This document shows positions 33,901 through 41,818 of a stretch of DNA of 64,000 nt, in pieces. The position numbers and the translations under genes are program-made. Each line of letters starts with the position of its first letter. Within the stretch, counting starts at the first letter, position 1. This DNA is from Crossiella sp. CA-258035 (GTDB taxonomy: Bacteria > Actinomycetota > Actinomycetes > Mycobacteriales > Pseudonocardiaceae): assembly GCF_030064675.1 (NCBI RefSeq), contig NZ_CP116413.1, positions 9,081,501-9,145,500 of the forward strand, read 5' to 3'. A model generated the notes under the pieces. That model had not been told where the DNA came from, ran no database searches, and saw only the letters and a list, made by a program, of their open reading frames with translations.

Positions 33901-34598
33901 AGCGGGACCACGACGCTGTTGCCGGAGAGCGAGGAGTCCTTGCCCGAGGTCTCGATGTCGCCACCGGACTGGGCCTCCAGCATGGACACGCTCTGCGCCT
34001 CGGCGTGGCCCCCCGCGGCGACCGCGTTGCCCGAGATGAGCACGGGCGCGACGCCGTCGACGTCGACCACGTTGCCCTTGATGCTGCCCTTGTCGCCGTT
34101 GGTGACGATGAGCTCGGGCTTGCTGTAGCTGTACTCGCTGACGTTCTCGACGTCCGCGTCACCGGTGGCGGCGATCGCGTTGCCCTCGATGACCACCGGG
34201 ACCACGGCGTCAGCGTGGACCTCGTTCGCGCGGAACGGGTCGGCTTCGCCCAGCTTGGGGGCGTCGTCGGCCTTGGACGCGGTCTTGCTCTTGCCGCCCA
34301 GCTGGGGCACCTTCAGCGACTTGCCCGCCTTGGTGGCCGCGCCAGCGAGGGGCAGGCTCGGCACGACCTCGCGGGTGTCGACCTTGACGTCCTCGATGTG
34401 CTCGGCCGGGAGGTCGACCTCACCCAGCGCGGTGCCCACGGCGTTGTTGTCGAGGTGGATCGGCAGGGTCACCGACGCGGCCAGTGGAGTGGCCGGCACG
34501 TCGGGGTTCTCGCCGGCACTGGCGACGCCAGTGCCGAGGGCGAGCAGCCCACCGGTGACGAGTACGGTCTTCAGACCGCGCTTCGCCCAGATGTGCAT
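30996..34598 (-). CDS. Giant secreted repeat protein with chaplin-like modules
   Basis: 1200 residues. The signal peptide (AKRGLKTVLVTGGLLALGTGVASA) follows AAAGGAGAT at ideal spacing. Residues ~128-890 consist of about fifteen modules of ~51 residues: G-N/D, [VI]xxPVAxPVxxxGN, a small-residue/Trp segment (often GGWI or GWI), a Ser/Thr/Ala/Glu stretch, AGGD/GGN, then TxGxxGxLxGN. The 'GNxVxVPVxVPV..GN' core resembles chaplins, the amyloid surface proteins of streptomycetes, but has no Cys. The last ~200 residues are Pro/Leu/Val-rich, with five copies of 'PGTERQAGLPGLNLL'. No LPXTG or membrane anchor is seen. A secreted surface or aerial-structure protein is inferred. Confidence 0.75.
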   Translation of the reverse strand: MHIWAKRGLKTVLVTGGLLALGTGVASAGENPDVPATPLAASVTLPIHLDNNAVGTALGEVDLPAEHIEDVKVDTREVVPSLPLAGAATKAGKSLKVPQLGGKSKTASKADDAPKLGEADPFRANEVHADAVVPVVIEGNAIAATGDADVENVSEYSYSKPELIVTNGDKGSIKGNVVDVDGVAPVLISGNAVAAGGHAEAQSVSMLEAQSGGDIETSGKDSSLSGNSVVVPLAVPVQLTGNAISGAAGVADTNNESAIAADAGGNVDTDGEGSSLGGNIAHGQVALPVEGNNNALGVFPVNNSNAVGSTTADAVAGGDSVTSGYDSGIGGNLITPNVAGPVTVAGNALAWGGLADSVSDSTSTAQTGGLLMTNGDESTGGGNIVDAAIAEPVQVLGNSGGWVSNTDAQHSQVTESVAGGDAFTNGDNSLIAGVIASAPLTLPAQVSALSGGWIANSDAVAATETTTDAGGLIGTRGNDSLVAGDGIQVPVAVPVEAEGNALGWIINSGAQSTSTTDSEAGGDNTAIDDDALGSGNAVSVPVAGPVTLNALAGGWIAVAKAWSENVHDIGAGGDVSGNGTDGGLSGNVVHGPVALPIQGQGISGGWIVVSESESENTVSSVAGGNSTSEGSYGLLTGNLITPAVAGPVQAEGVGAGWLVNSSGAAENATAAVAGGDKATAGDKGGLAGLIADVPVAVPTNVGGIGAGWMVLADGAENSAVASEAGGDNETSGVKGTGTGTVASVPVAAALEVAGDSVNWIGTTSGVADNSIGSEAGGYTVTDGVMSFLGGDIVAVPVSPVVGANGLSASLNGVSDAVSASAVGTKAGGDLGTAGDGGSVAGDIVNVPVGAAVQPFGDSVAALAVADSMAASSVDSVVGGTGETTGSEGGGLSGFNLFAPIGAVTQVYDIPVEVVGNAMADASEATDMEVGGAPAELQIPVTDKELGENLPGVTDVPFDFSGAEGRAAAPVSGPLGVSGGKFDVLSGLTGGELVPSVPTLPKVSVPTLPGVPALPGTERQAGLPGLNLLSAVPELPNLDVSGLPGTERQAGLPGLNLLPTVPGLPKVGVPGLPGVPTVPGVPAVPGTERQAGLPGLNLLPTVPGLPKVGVPGLPGVPTVPGVPAVPGTERQAGLPGLNLLPAVPALPKLGVPGLPGVPAVPSVPAVPGTERQAGLPGLNLLPALPKVSVPGAPTMPKLPIV
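31084..31550 (-). repeat. Tandem 123-bp repeats encoding PGTERQAGLPGLNLL units
   Basis: The marker GCCTGACGCTC (- strand: Glu-Arg-Gln-Ala) starts at 31084, 31207, 31330, 31453 and 31540, giving three periods of exactly 123 bp (41 codons) and one of 87 bp. The two central units (31207-31452) are almost identical at the DNA level, indicating recent duplication or ongoing homogenisation. All lie in frame within the C-terminal Pro-rich part of the 1200-residue protein. Confidence 0.9.
31930..34217 (-). repeat. About fifteen degenerate ~153-bp modules
   Basis: The coding repeat of ~51 residues is ancient: modules align at protein level (GN...PVAxPV...GN...AGGD...G-N) but differ strongly at DNA level, unlike the C-terminal 123-bp units. 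Boundaries are taken at the conserved Gly-Asn/Gly-Asp pair that opens each module. Confidence 0.75.
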
Positions 34599-34787
34599 TG
34601 TGGATCTCCTTTTGTTGTTCCCCCTGGCGGGAGGGGGAATGGGGTCGGATGGCCGGACGTGAATTCACGTCGGGGCAATCGGCCACCCGGGTCTTTGGGA
34701 TATTTCCGGCACGCCGAATAAAACTGACGTGCACCGGAATGGCGCGATTTCTGCGACCTACGAGAACGGCGGGCGGAACGCCGAGAG

Positions 34788-34842
34788 AAAAACCCCGGCC
34801 AGCGCGCCGACCTCAGGACAGAGGTCGCTTGTCGCGCCGGGG
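34788..34842 (-). terminator. Terminator of the 34846-35652 gene
   Basis: Reading leftward, CCCCGGC (34842-34836) pairs with GCCGGGG (34799-34793), enclosing an inner hairpin GACCTC-N6-GAGGTC. It is followed by five T (34792-34788). It lies directly after the gene's stop codon at 34846. The remaining ~190 bp up to the repeat-protein start (34599-34787) should hold that gene's promoter; I cannot fix -35/-10 elements. Confidence 0.8.
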
Positions 34843-34845
34843 TGG

Positions 34846-35652
34846 TCAGTCAGGAGTGATGCCGGGCTGCTTGGCCTGCCCGGCGAGCACGCAGTCGGCC
34901 GCGGCGGAGTCCACCGGCAGGCCGTGCGCGTTGTCCAGCGAGGAGTGCATCGGCAGGCAGCCGCCGAGGGCGACCAGCGCCGCGTCGTTTCCGTCGTGTC
35001 CGCACGAACAGGAACCGGGGTTGCTGGTCGGCACCGGCATCGGCAACGGGACCAGCGGGAGAAGTGGAAGGCCAGGCTGGACAGGCTGCGGCAACTGCCG
35101 GGGCGCGTCCTCGACCTGGCCGGGCTTCTGCACCGGCGCCGTGCTCGGCGCGGGTGAGGGGTGGTGGCGATCGGGCTGACTCGCCGGAGCCGTCGCCGCC
35201 GGGTCCACTGGGGACTCGGCGTCGGCGACGGGAGCGCCGTCGAAGTAGGCGGCGTCCCTGGCATACATCCGGGCGGACTGCCCGGCGTTGCTGGTGACCG
35301 CCTCGGTCACCTCGCTGAGCACGGGGGCCTGCTCGAACAGCTTGGCCACGTTGTGCACGGCGTCTTCGATCGAGTTCTCGGCCTTGGCCCTGCGGATCGC
35401 GGGCTGGCTGATCACCGAGGTCGCCTCGCTGATCGCCCTGCGAACGCCCTCGTCCGCGGTGTGGCCGACCTCGCCGACCAGGCCGGTGGCCTGCCCGGCC
35501 GAGCCGCCCAGGACCTGCGCGACGGTCTGCACCGGCTCGGTCACCTGCGGGGCAGGCACCAGCTCAGCGGCGTTCGCCGAACCCGCCGCCACCAGCCAGC
35601 CGACCAGCGCGCCACCGGAGACCAGGAGCGCCCGGGACAGCAGCCGACGCAC
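34846..35652 (-). CDS. Secreted helical/Pro-rich protein with C-terminal Cys cluster
   Basis: 268 residues from the GTG at 35652, preceded by GGGGGGTGG. The signal peptide (VRRLLSRALLVSGGALVGWLVAAGSANA) is followed by an Ala/Val/Glu-rich helical region ('VTEPVQTVAQVLGGSAGQATGLVGEVGHTADEGVRRAI'), a Pro-rich linker and a tail with four Cys ('SCSCGH', 'GGC', 'ADC'). Its domain order recalls the surface protein at 16478 but without the C-terminal helix. It lies upstream of the giant repeat protein on the same strand, separated by a terminator, so the two may act at the same surface. Family not recognised. Confidence 0.65.
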   Translation of the reverse strand: MRRLLSRALLVSGGALVGWLVAAGSANAAELVPAPQVTEPVQTVAQVLGGSAGQATGLVGEVGHTADEGVRRAISEATSVISQPAIRRAKAENSIEDAVHNVAKLFEQAPVLSEVTEAVTSNAGQSARMYARDAAYFDGAPVADAESPVDPAATAPASQPDRHHPSPAPSTAPVQKPGQVEDAPRQLPQPVQPGLPLLPLVPLPMPVPTSNPGSCSCGHDGNDAALVALGGCLPMHSSLDNAHGLPVDSAAADCVLAGQAKQPGITPD

Positions 35653-35810
35653 TCGGCCACCCCCCGCGACATTCTGGTCCGTACCCGGCACGTGCACGCC
35701 TCCGTCTGGAGAATCTTGAGCTGGACAACGCAAAAGATGTCAGACCGAGAAGGCCGCCCGCAAACTCTGCGGCCGAATACCCACTATCGAGTTAATCGGC
35801 TCAAGGTGAC

Positions 35811-38063
35811 TCAGTTTCGTTTCAAAACGCGGGTGGCGCCGGCCGCCGCGGTCGAGGCCAGAATCCAGCCCACCGCGGTGAGCACCACGGATATCCACTG
35901 CGAGGCGCCGGTGATCCGCCACATGTTGTCCTGGCCGAGGGTGACGATCGGCAGCAGCATGTCCGCGGAGAGCAGCCACGGGTTCCACACCGGGTTCTGG
36001 TCGCTGTCCAGGCGTTCGATCGGATACTGCTGCGGCCCGGGATTTGCGCTGTACATCTCGTTGAACCAGATGCCGCCGGCCGCCCAGAAGACCAGCAACC
36101 AGACCAGCGCCAGCCAGGGCCGGTAGCCGTAGCCCACGGTGACCTCCTGCAGCAGGCCCCACAGCCGCCCGGCCACGCCCAGCTCGGTGTAGCGGCGGCG
36201 CTGCTTCTCCAGCAGCACCCGCTCGGCGCGTTCCTCGTGCCCGCCGTCCCGGTAGACGGTGGCCAGCTGCTCGTAGGGCCCCGGCGCGTAGTCCGGGACC
36301 ACGGTGCGCAGCCAGCGCAGCCGGGTGCGCACGTCCACGTCCGGATCGGCCGCGATGCCCTGGTAGGAGAAGTCCTCCAGCTCGACCCCGCCGCTGGCCT
36401 GCCAGAGCAGCTCGCCGTCGGCGACGGTGACCACCTTGGCCCGGTTCAGGATGACCCGGCCCAGCGGCTTCCGGCCGAACCGCACCACCAGCTGCTGCGC
36501 GGTCAGGCCGTAGGCGTTGAGCGCGATCCCGTCCGGCGCGCTGCCCAGCTCGGAGCCGGTGAAGGTGACCATCTTGCCGACCTCGACCAGCCGGACCCGC
36601 ACCCCGCCCTCGGCCACCATGCCCCAGCTGCACAACAGGTCCTTGCCCACGGAGGCCACCCGGGCGTCCAGCGAGGGCTTGATGGTGCCGTCGCCGCGGC
36701 GGCGCGGGTCGGTCAGCTTGGCCCCTGAGCAGTCCAGGGTGGAGCCGATGCTGGCGTTCTGCAGCCGGATCGAGCCGCGGGCGGCCAGGTCGCGCAGGAA
36801 CAGGGTGCCGCCGACCCGGAGCCGGTCGGCGAAGAGCACGTCGATGCCGGGCCCGTGCAGCTGCACCCCGGACAGGCTGGCGCTGCCGTGCACGTAGGCG
36901 TCGACCAGCCGGACCTGCCCGAAGGCCCGCATCCCGCCCTGCCGCTCGAACCGGCCGTCGGCCAGCCGGACCGCCTTGCCGCGGGCCTCCAGGTCGCCGC
37001 GCACCTCGATGCCGTCGGCGAGCAGCGCCACCGGGAACCGCTGCACCGGCTGCTTCTCGTGCTCGGCCTCCAGCACGGCCAGCGCGGTCTCCGAGCCCAG
37101 GGTGGCGCCGACCATGCGCAGGTAGCCGCCGATGCTGGCGTTGGGCAGCCGCACCGAGCCCGCGGCGGTGAAGCCGTCGTCGAGCTGCACGTTGCCGTCC
37201 ACGGTGATCCGGTCGGCCACCAGCGAGGCCGAGTCCAGCGCCTGGCCGTGCGGCACGATCGGCACCGGGGAGTCGGTGGTGGAGTCCTCGGCCTGCAGGC
37301 GGGCGCCGGAGAACACCGCGTCGCCGCCGATCCTGGCCCCGGCCAGCACCACCCGGCCGCTGGCGGTGAACCGGCCGCCGTCGCCGTCGCAGAACAGGTT
37401 GCCGGAGACCACGATCCCGGAGCCCTCCAGCGCGTCCGCGCCCGGATTGCTCAGGTGCGCGCCGCCCAGGTGCACGTTGCCGCTGACGGTGGCCCCGCGC
37501 AGCCGCACCTCGCCGGTCGCGCGCAGCGCGGTGGCCTGCAAGGAGCCGCTGATCCGCAGCCGGGCGCCGAGCAGCGCGTGGTCCTGCGGGCTGCGCAGCA
37601 CCGCACCGGCCAGCCGCAGGGTGCCGCGCACGGTGGCGTCGGTGAGGTCCACGCAGCCGGTGGCGGTGAACCCGGCCTCCAGCACCAGGTCGCTGTCCAC
37701 CTGGAGGTTGCGGCCCTTGAGACCGGGCAGCCGACAGCCGGGCAGGCGCAGGCCGATCAGCTGGGCCATCCGCAGGTCCGGCGCGGTGTCGAAGGTGCAC
37801 CGGGTCAGCTCGATCAGGGTGCGCACGTCCAGCGCCTCCAGGTCGAGGCGGCCGGTGATGGTCGCCCCGGTGAGCCGCAGCGCGGGCATCCCGGCCGGTT
37901 TGAGCCGGTAGAGGCCGGTGAGCAGGCCGGCGAGCAGCCCGGCCCGCACCCTGGTGTCAGGGCTGCCGGGCAGGGGGAGCACCAGCTGCCGGCCGACCGC
38001 GAAGGCGCGGCAGACCGCGCGCTCGACCTCGGTGAAGTCCGACGGCTTCGGATACGGGTCCAT
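35811..38063 (-). CDS. Membrane protein with long right-handed beta-helix domain
   Basis: 750 residues from the ATG at 38063. Residues ~60-560 are bactofilin/pentapeptide-like beta-helix repeats, about 20-30 residues each ('LRLTGATITGRLDLEAL', 'VSGNVHLGGAHL', 'VRLPNASIGGYLRMVGATL', 'IRLQNASIGSTLDCSGAKL'). Residues ~590-640 are a helical segment ('YEQLATVYRDGGHEERAERVLLEKQRRRY'). The C-terminus has two or three membrane helices ('LALVWLLVFWAAGGIWF', 'WISVVLTAVGWILASTAAAGA'). Streptomyces relatives are often labelled membrane-associated oxidoreductase, but I see no cofactor motif. A scaffold role is as likely. Confidence 0.7.
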   Translation of the reverse strand: MDPYPKPSDFTEVERAVCRAFAVGRQLVLPLPGSPDTRVRAGLLAGLLTGLYRLKPAGMPALRLTGATITGRLDLEALDVRTLIELTRCTFDTAPDLRMAQLIGLRLPGCRLPGLKGRNLQVDSDLVLEAGFTATGCVDLTDATVRGTLRLAGAVLRSPQDHALLGARLRISGSLQATALRATGEVRLRGATVSGNVHLGGAHLSNPGADALEGSGIVVSGNLFCDGDGGRFTASGRVVLAGARIGGDAVFSGARLQAEDSTTDSPVPIVPHGQALDSASLVADRITVDGNVQLDDGFTAAGSVRLPNASIGGYLRMVGATLGSETALAVLEAEHEKQPVQRFPVALLADGIEVRGDLEARGKAVRLADGRFERQGGMRAFGQVRLVDAYVHGSASLSGVQLHGPGIDVLFADRLRVGGTLFLRDLAARGSIRLQNASIGSTLDCSGAKLTDPRRRGDGTIKPSLDARVASVGKDLLCSWGMVAEGGVRVRLVEVGKMVTFTGSELGSAPDGIALNAYGLTAQQLVVRFGRKPLGRVILNRAKVVTVADGELLWQASGGVELEDFSYQGIAADPDVDVRTRLRWLRTVVPDYAPGPYEQLATVYRDGGHEERAERVLLEKQRRRYTELGVAGRLWGLLQEVTVGYGYRPWLALVWLLVFWAAGGIWFNEMYSANPGPQQYPIERLDSDQNPVWNPWLLSADMLLPIVTLGQDNMWRITGASQWISVVLTAVGWILASTAAAGATRVLKRN

Positions 38064-38163
38064 TGCCGTTGATCTCACCCGGCAGCGCTCGGATGGGCAA
38101 TAGACCGCCAGGACGCCCCGCGCGTTCCCCCCATGACGACTCGGTCACGGCTACCGTGATCGC

Positions 38164-39336
38164 GTGAGCAGCCGCAGGCAGGTGCCGCCGACTCCGATCC
38201 GGCGTGAGGTTGTGGAACAGGTCCCCTACGGACTCCGGGTGAGCGCGGCGCTGTCCTGGCGCTTCCTCACCCTGTGCGGCGCGCTGGCCGTGCTGGTCTT
38301 CCTGGTCGGCTACTTCGCCGGCCTGGTCATCCCGGTGGGCATCGCGCTGCTGCTGGCCGCGCTGATGGCGCCCGCGGTGCGGCAGCTGGTGTCCTGGCGG
38401 GTGCCGGGCTGGGCGGCCACCACGATCGTGCTGGTGGGCGGGCTGCTGCTGGTGGTCGGCGTGCTGGTCTCGGTGGTGGCCGCGTTCGTCAACGGCGTGC
38501 CCGAGCTCCAGTCCAAGGTGGTGGTCGGCCTCGACCAGATCAAGGACTGGCTGGTGCACGGGCCGCTGCAGCTGACCCAGCAGGACCTGGACCAGTACCT
38601 CAACCGGTTCGTGGAGATGCTCAAGAGCAACGTCTCCACCATCGCCACCAACGCGGTGAACACCACGGTGACCACCGCGGTCGGCGTCGGCGAGCTGCTC
38701 ACCGGCTTCCTGCTGCTGCTGTTCACGCTGATCTTCTTCCTGCACGACGGCAGCAACATCTGGCACTTCATGACCAAGGCGGTGCCGGGCAACGTGCGCG
38801 ACCGGGTGGACGTGGCCGGTCGCCGCGGCTTCGCCTCGCTGGTCAGCTACGTGCGGGCGACCGTGGTGGTGGCGGTGGTGGACGCGGTCGGCATCGGCAT
38901 CGGCCTGGCAATCGTCGGCGTGCCGCTGGCGGTGCCGCTGGCCGCGCTGGTCTTCCTGGCCGCGTTCGTGCCGATCATCGGTTCACTGGTGGCCGGTTCG
39001 GTCGCGGTGCTGGTGGCGCTGGTGGCCAACGGCCCGATCGAGGCGCTGATCGTGCTGATCATCGTGATCGCGGTGATGCAGCTGGAGAGTCACGTGCTCC
39101 AGCCCCTGCTGCTGGGCAAGGCGGTCTCCCTGCACCCGCTCGCGGTGATCCTGGTGATCATGGGCGGCCTGTCCCTGGCCGGCATCCCCGGCGCGCTGCT
39201 GGGCGTGCCGGTGCTGGCGGTGCTCAACGCGGCGATCCGCTCGCTGGTCAACGAGGACAACCCGGACCCGGACTCGGTGGACCCGACCAACCGGGCGGAC
39301 GCGATCCCCAGCGGCAAGGGCGACGAACCTGCCTAA
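38164..39336 (+). CDS. AI-2E family membrane transporter
   Basis: 390 residues from the GTG at 38164, 6 nt after TACCGT (38152-38157) without a Shine-Dalgarno. It has seven to eight transmembrane helices with the family's large loop after the third helix ('GVPELQSKVVVGLDQIKDWLVHGP') and the conserved segments 'AAFVPIIGSLVAGSVAVLVALV', 'ESHVLQPLLLGKAVSLHPLAVI' and 'GALLGVPVLAVLNA'. Members export small molecules or ions; substrate unknown. The stop codon overlaps that of the convergent cyclase gene. Confidence 0.85.
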   Translation: MSSRRQVPPTPIRREVVEQVPYGLRVSAALSWRFLTLCGALAVLVFLVGYFAGLVIPVGIALLLAALMAPAVRQLVSWRVPGWAATTIVLVGGLLLVVGVLVSVVAAFVNGVPELQSKVVVGLDQIKDWLVHGPLQLTQQDLDQYLNRFVEMLKSNVSTIATNAVNTTVTTAVGVGELLTGFLLLLFTLIFFLHDGSNIWHFMTKAVPGNVRDRVDVAGRRGFASLVSYVRATVVVAVVDAVGIGIGLAIVGVPLAVPLAALVFLAAFVPIIGSLVAGSVAVLVALVANGPIEALIVLIIVIAVMQLESHVLQPLLLGKAVSLHPLAVILVIMGGLSLAGIPGALLGVPVLAVLNAAIRSLVNEDNPDPDSVDPTNRADAIPSGKGDEPA

Positions 39337-40544
39337 GCGACCGTGACCAGGTTGCGGCCGGAGCTCTTGGCGGCCAGCAGGGCGGAGTCGGCGGCCACCA
39401 TCAGCTCCGGCAGGCCGTAGCCGTAGCGCGGTGAGGTGGCCACACCGATGCTCACGGTCAGCCCGGAGAGCTCGTGCTCGCGGCCGTCGGTGGCGGTGGT
39501 GGGCACGCGCAGCTGGGCCACCCCGGCGCGCACCCGCTGCGCGGTCCGCTCGGCCTCGCCGGGGGTGGTGTCCGGCAGCAGCACCACGAACTCCTCGCCG
39601 CCGAAGCGGCCGACCAGCTCGCCGTGCCGCACGCTGCCCAGCAGCAGCCTGCCGATCGCGGCCAGCGCGGCGTCCCCGGCCAGGTGGCCGAGCTGGTCGT
39701 TGACCCGCTTGAAGTGGTCCAGGTCGAGCAGCAGCAGCGCGGCGGCGGCCTTGCGGTTGCGGGCGCGGTCCAGCGCCTCGCGGGCCAGCCGGTCCCAGTG
39801 CACGGAGTTGGCCAGGCCGGTCTTGGCGTCCCGCTGGGCCGAGCGCTGCCACTGCGGCAGCTGGGCCGCGCTCTCCAGCATCAGCAGTGGCGGCGCGGCC
39901 AGCAGCAGCCGCAGCGGGTCCTCGGTCATGGCCATCGCCATCAGCCCGCCCAGGCAGACCGCGACCACGCCGACGGTGACGTCCAGCCGCTGGCCGAACA
40001 CGTGCTCCGCCTTGGCCGTCGGGGTGCGCAGCCGCAGGCCGACCGCCACGATCATCGCCCGCACCACCAGCAGGGTGACCCCGGCGGCGATCATGGCGGG
40101 CAGGTCGGTGCGCGGGTCGGCCCAGCCGATCACGGTGCGCGCGGCCAGGGTGGCCAGCGCGGTGGCCGAGGTGGTGAAGATCCAGTGGTGCGGCCGGTGC
40201 CGGGGGCTGAGCGCGCCGTGCAGGGCGGGCCCGAGCATCAGCACCACCAGCAGGTTGCCCGGCAGTGCGAACACCCCGGCGAGCAGGTAGGCCACGTGCA
40301 CCGCCCACGGGCTGCGCTGGGGTTCCACCCGCAGCGCGCCGACCACGCTGGTGCCGATGACCACCAGGGCGGCGGTGGCCACGAGCATGACGAACTTCGG
40401 TAGGTCCTCGGTGCGCGGGGCATGCCCGAGCACCATCAACAGAACCGCGGCGGACACTGCGAAACCGTCAACCACCAGCCAGTACACCAGCGCCGGTCCA
40501 CGCAGTGTCCACAGTGGCCAGTCGCGCAAGACGGCCTCCCCCAT
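39333..40544 (-). CDS. Membrane-bound diguanylate cyclase (GGDEF)
   Basis: 403 residues from the ATG at 40544. Six or more N-terminal transmembrane helices (~15-230) precede a GGDEF domain: 'RDAKTGLANSVHWDRLAREALDRARN', 'LLLLDLDHFKRVNDQLGHLAGDAALAAIG' and the active-site motif GGEEF (~314-318) in 'VGRFGGEEFVVLLP'. The intact motif predicts synthesis of c-di-GMP from GTP. No RxxD inhibitory site is obvious at the usual place and no EAL domain is attached. The ligand sensed by the membrane part is unknown. Confidence 0.88.
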   Translation of the reverse strand: MGEAVLRDWPLWTLRGPALVYWLVVDGFAVSAAVLLMVLGHAPRTEDLPKFVMLVATAALVVIGTSVVGALRVEPQRSPWAVHVAYLLAGVFALPGNLLVVLMLGPALHGALSPRHRPHHWIFTTSATALATLAARTVIGWADPRTDLPAMIAAGVTLLVVRAMIVAVGLRLRTPTAKAEHVFGQRLDVTVGVVAVCLGGLMAMAMTEDPLRLLLAAPPLLMLESAAQLPQWQRSAQRDAKTGLANSVHWDRLAREALDRARNRKAAAALLLLDLDHFKRVNDQLGHLAGDAALAAIGRLLLGSVRHGELVGRFGGEEFVVLLPDTTPGEAERTAQRVRAGVAQLRVPTTATDGREHELSGLTVSIGVATSPRYGYGLPELMVAADSALLAAKSSGRNLVTVA

Positions 40545-40702
40545 GGTGCGGACACCAAGAAACCCGTGGCGATGCGTAGCCGGCCCCCTGCCGACCGTCA
40601 CCCCGCTCAAGGGTGGCACAGATAGTGGCCGTGGACTGCGTCCAAGCGGGGGGATTGGTATGCCGTTGGTGAGGCAGGATGTCTCCCGTGGGAGAGACGG
40701 TG

Positions 40703-41818
40703 ATGCCACTGTGGCGCGCGCTGGTGTGGTTGCGCGTGGTCACCCTGCTGTTCGCCCTCGGCGGGGTGTTGGTCCACCGCGAGCAGTACGAGCGGGAGTG
40801 GCTCGGCTGGGTGGTCTTCGGCGTGATGGCGGCGTGGACCGCGGTCACCGTCTACTGCTACTCCAGGGACAGCGGCCGCCGGACCTCGGTGGTGGTGGCC
40901 GATGTGCTGATCACCGCGGGCCTGCTGCTGGCCTGCTGGTTCGTGCACGACCGGGCCTACATGCTCTCCTCCGCGCCGACCGTGGTCACGGTGTGGGCGC
41001 CGGGCTGCGTGGTGGCCGCCGCGGTGCTGCACGGGCGCGGGCCGGGCATGGCGGCCGGGGCACTCGTGGCCGGGGTGAGCTGGCTGATCAGGGGCCGGTT
41101 CGACACCGACATCGCGCGGGACACCGTGCTGCTGCTCGGGGTCGGCTTCGTCATCGGCCTGGCCTCCTCGGTGGCCAGGCGTTCGGCCGAACAGCTGCAC
41201 CGGGCGTTGCAGGCGGAGGCCGCGACCAGGGAGCGGGAGCGGCTGGCCCGCTCCATCCACGACGGCGTGCTCCAGGTGCTGGCCAGGGTGCGGCGGCGCG
41301 GCCGGGAGCTGGGCGGGGAGGCCACCGAGCTGGCCGAGCTGGCCGGCGAGCAGGAGATCGCGTTGCGGGCACTGGTCTCCAGCGCGCCACCTGAGTCCAC
41401 TGTGGACGGTGAGGTGGACCTGCGGCCACAGCTCCAGTTGCTGGCCACGCCCAGGTTCCAGGTCTCCGCGCCGGCCACCCAGGTGCTGCTGCCCGCGCAC
41501 ACCGCGGCCGAGCTGTGCGCGCTGACCAGAGAAGCACTGTCCAATGTGGACGAACATGCCGGTGCGCAGGCGCGGGCCTGGGTGCTGGTGGAGGACCTGG
41601 GCGAGGAGGTCGTGGTGAGCATCCGCGACGACGGCCCCGGCATCCCGGATGGCCGGATCACCGCGGCCGAGGCGGAGGGACGAATGGGCATCGCGCAGTC
41701 GATCAGGGGACGGGTGCAGGACCTGCATGGCACGCTCGCCCTGCACACCGGCGCCGGGGAGGGCACCGAGTGGGAGGTCCGCATCCCGAGGCAGACGAGC
41801 AAGGGGGGAAGGCGATGA
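40703..41818 (+). CDS. Sensor histidine kinase (NarL-type partner)
   Basis: 371 residues from the ATG at 40703, 6 nt after GGGAGAG; the ATG at 40679 is an alternative start. Five or six transmembrane helices (~5-155) precede a HisKA_3/MacS-like dimerisation region with phospho-acceptor His ~186 in 'LARSIHDGVLQVLARV' and a HATPase domain ('REALSNVDEHAGA', 'IRDDGPGIPDG', 'RMGIAQSIRGRVQDLHGTL'). The stop overlaps the start of the response regulator (ATGA). The stimulus is unknown. Confidence 0.88.
   Translation: MPLWRALVWLRVVTLLFALGGVLVHREQYEREWLGWVVFGVMAAWTAVTVYCYSRDSGRRTSVVVADVLITAGLLLACWFVHDRAYMLSSAPTVVTVWAPGCVVAAAVLHGRGPGMAAGALVAGVSWLIRGRFDTDIARDTVLLLGVGFVIGLASSVARRSAEQLHRALQAEAATRERERLARSIHDGVLQVLARVRRRGRELGGEATELAELAGEQEIALRALVSSAPPESTVDGEVDLRPQLQLLATPRFQVSAPATQVLLPAHTAAELCALTREALSNVDEHAGAQARAWVLVEDLGEEVVVSIRDDGPGIPDGRITAAEAEGRMGIAQSIRGRVQDLHGTLALHTGAGEGTEWEVRIPRQTSKGGRR

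Noticed and set aside
30039-34721. A 1560-codon open frame on the + strand opposite the repeat protein
   Set aside because: It is the antisense shadow of the GC-rich repeat gene: His/Arg/Gly-rich low-complexity translation with no start signal or family motif.
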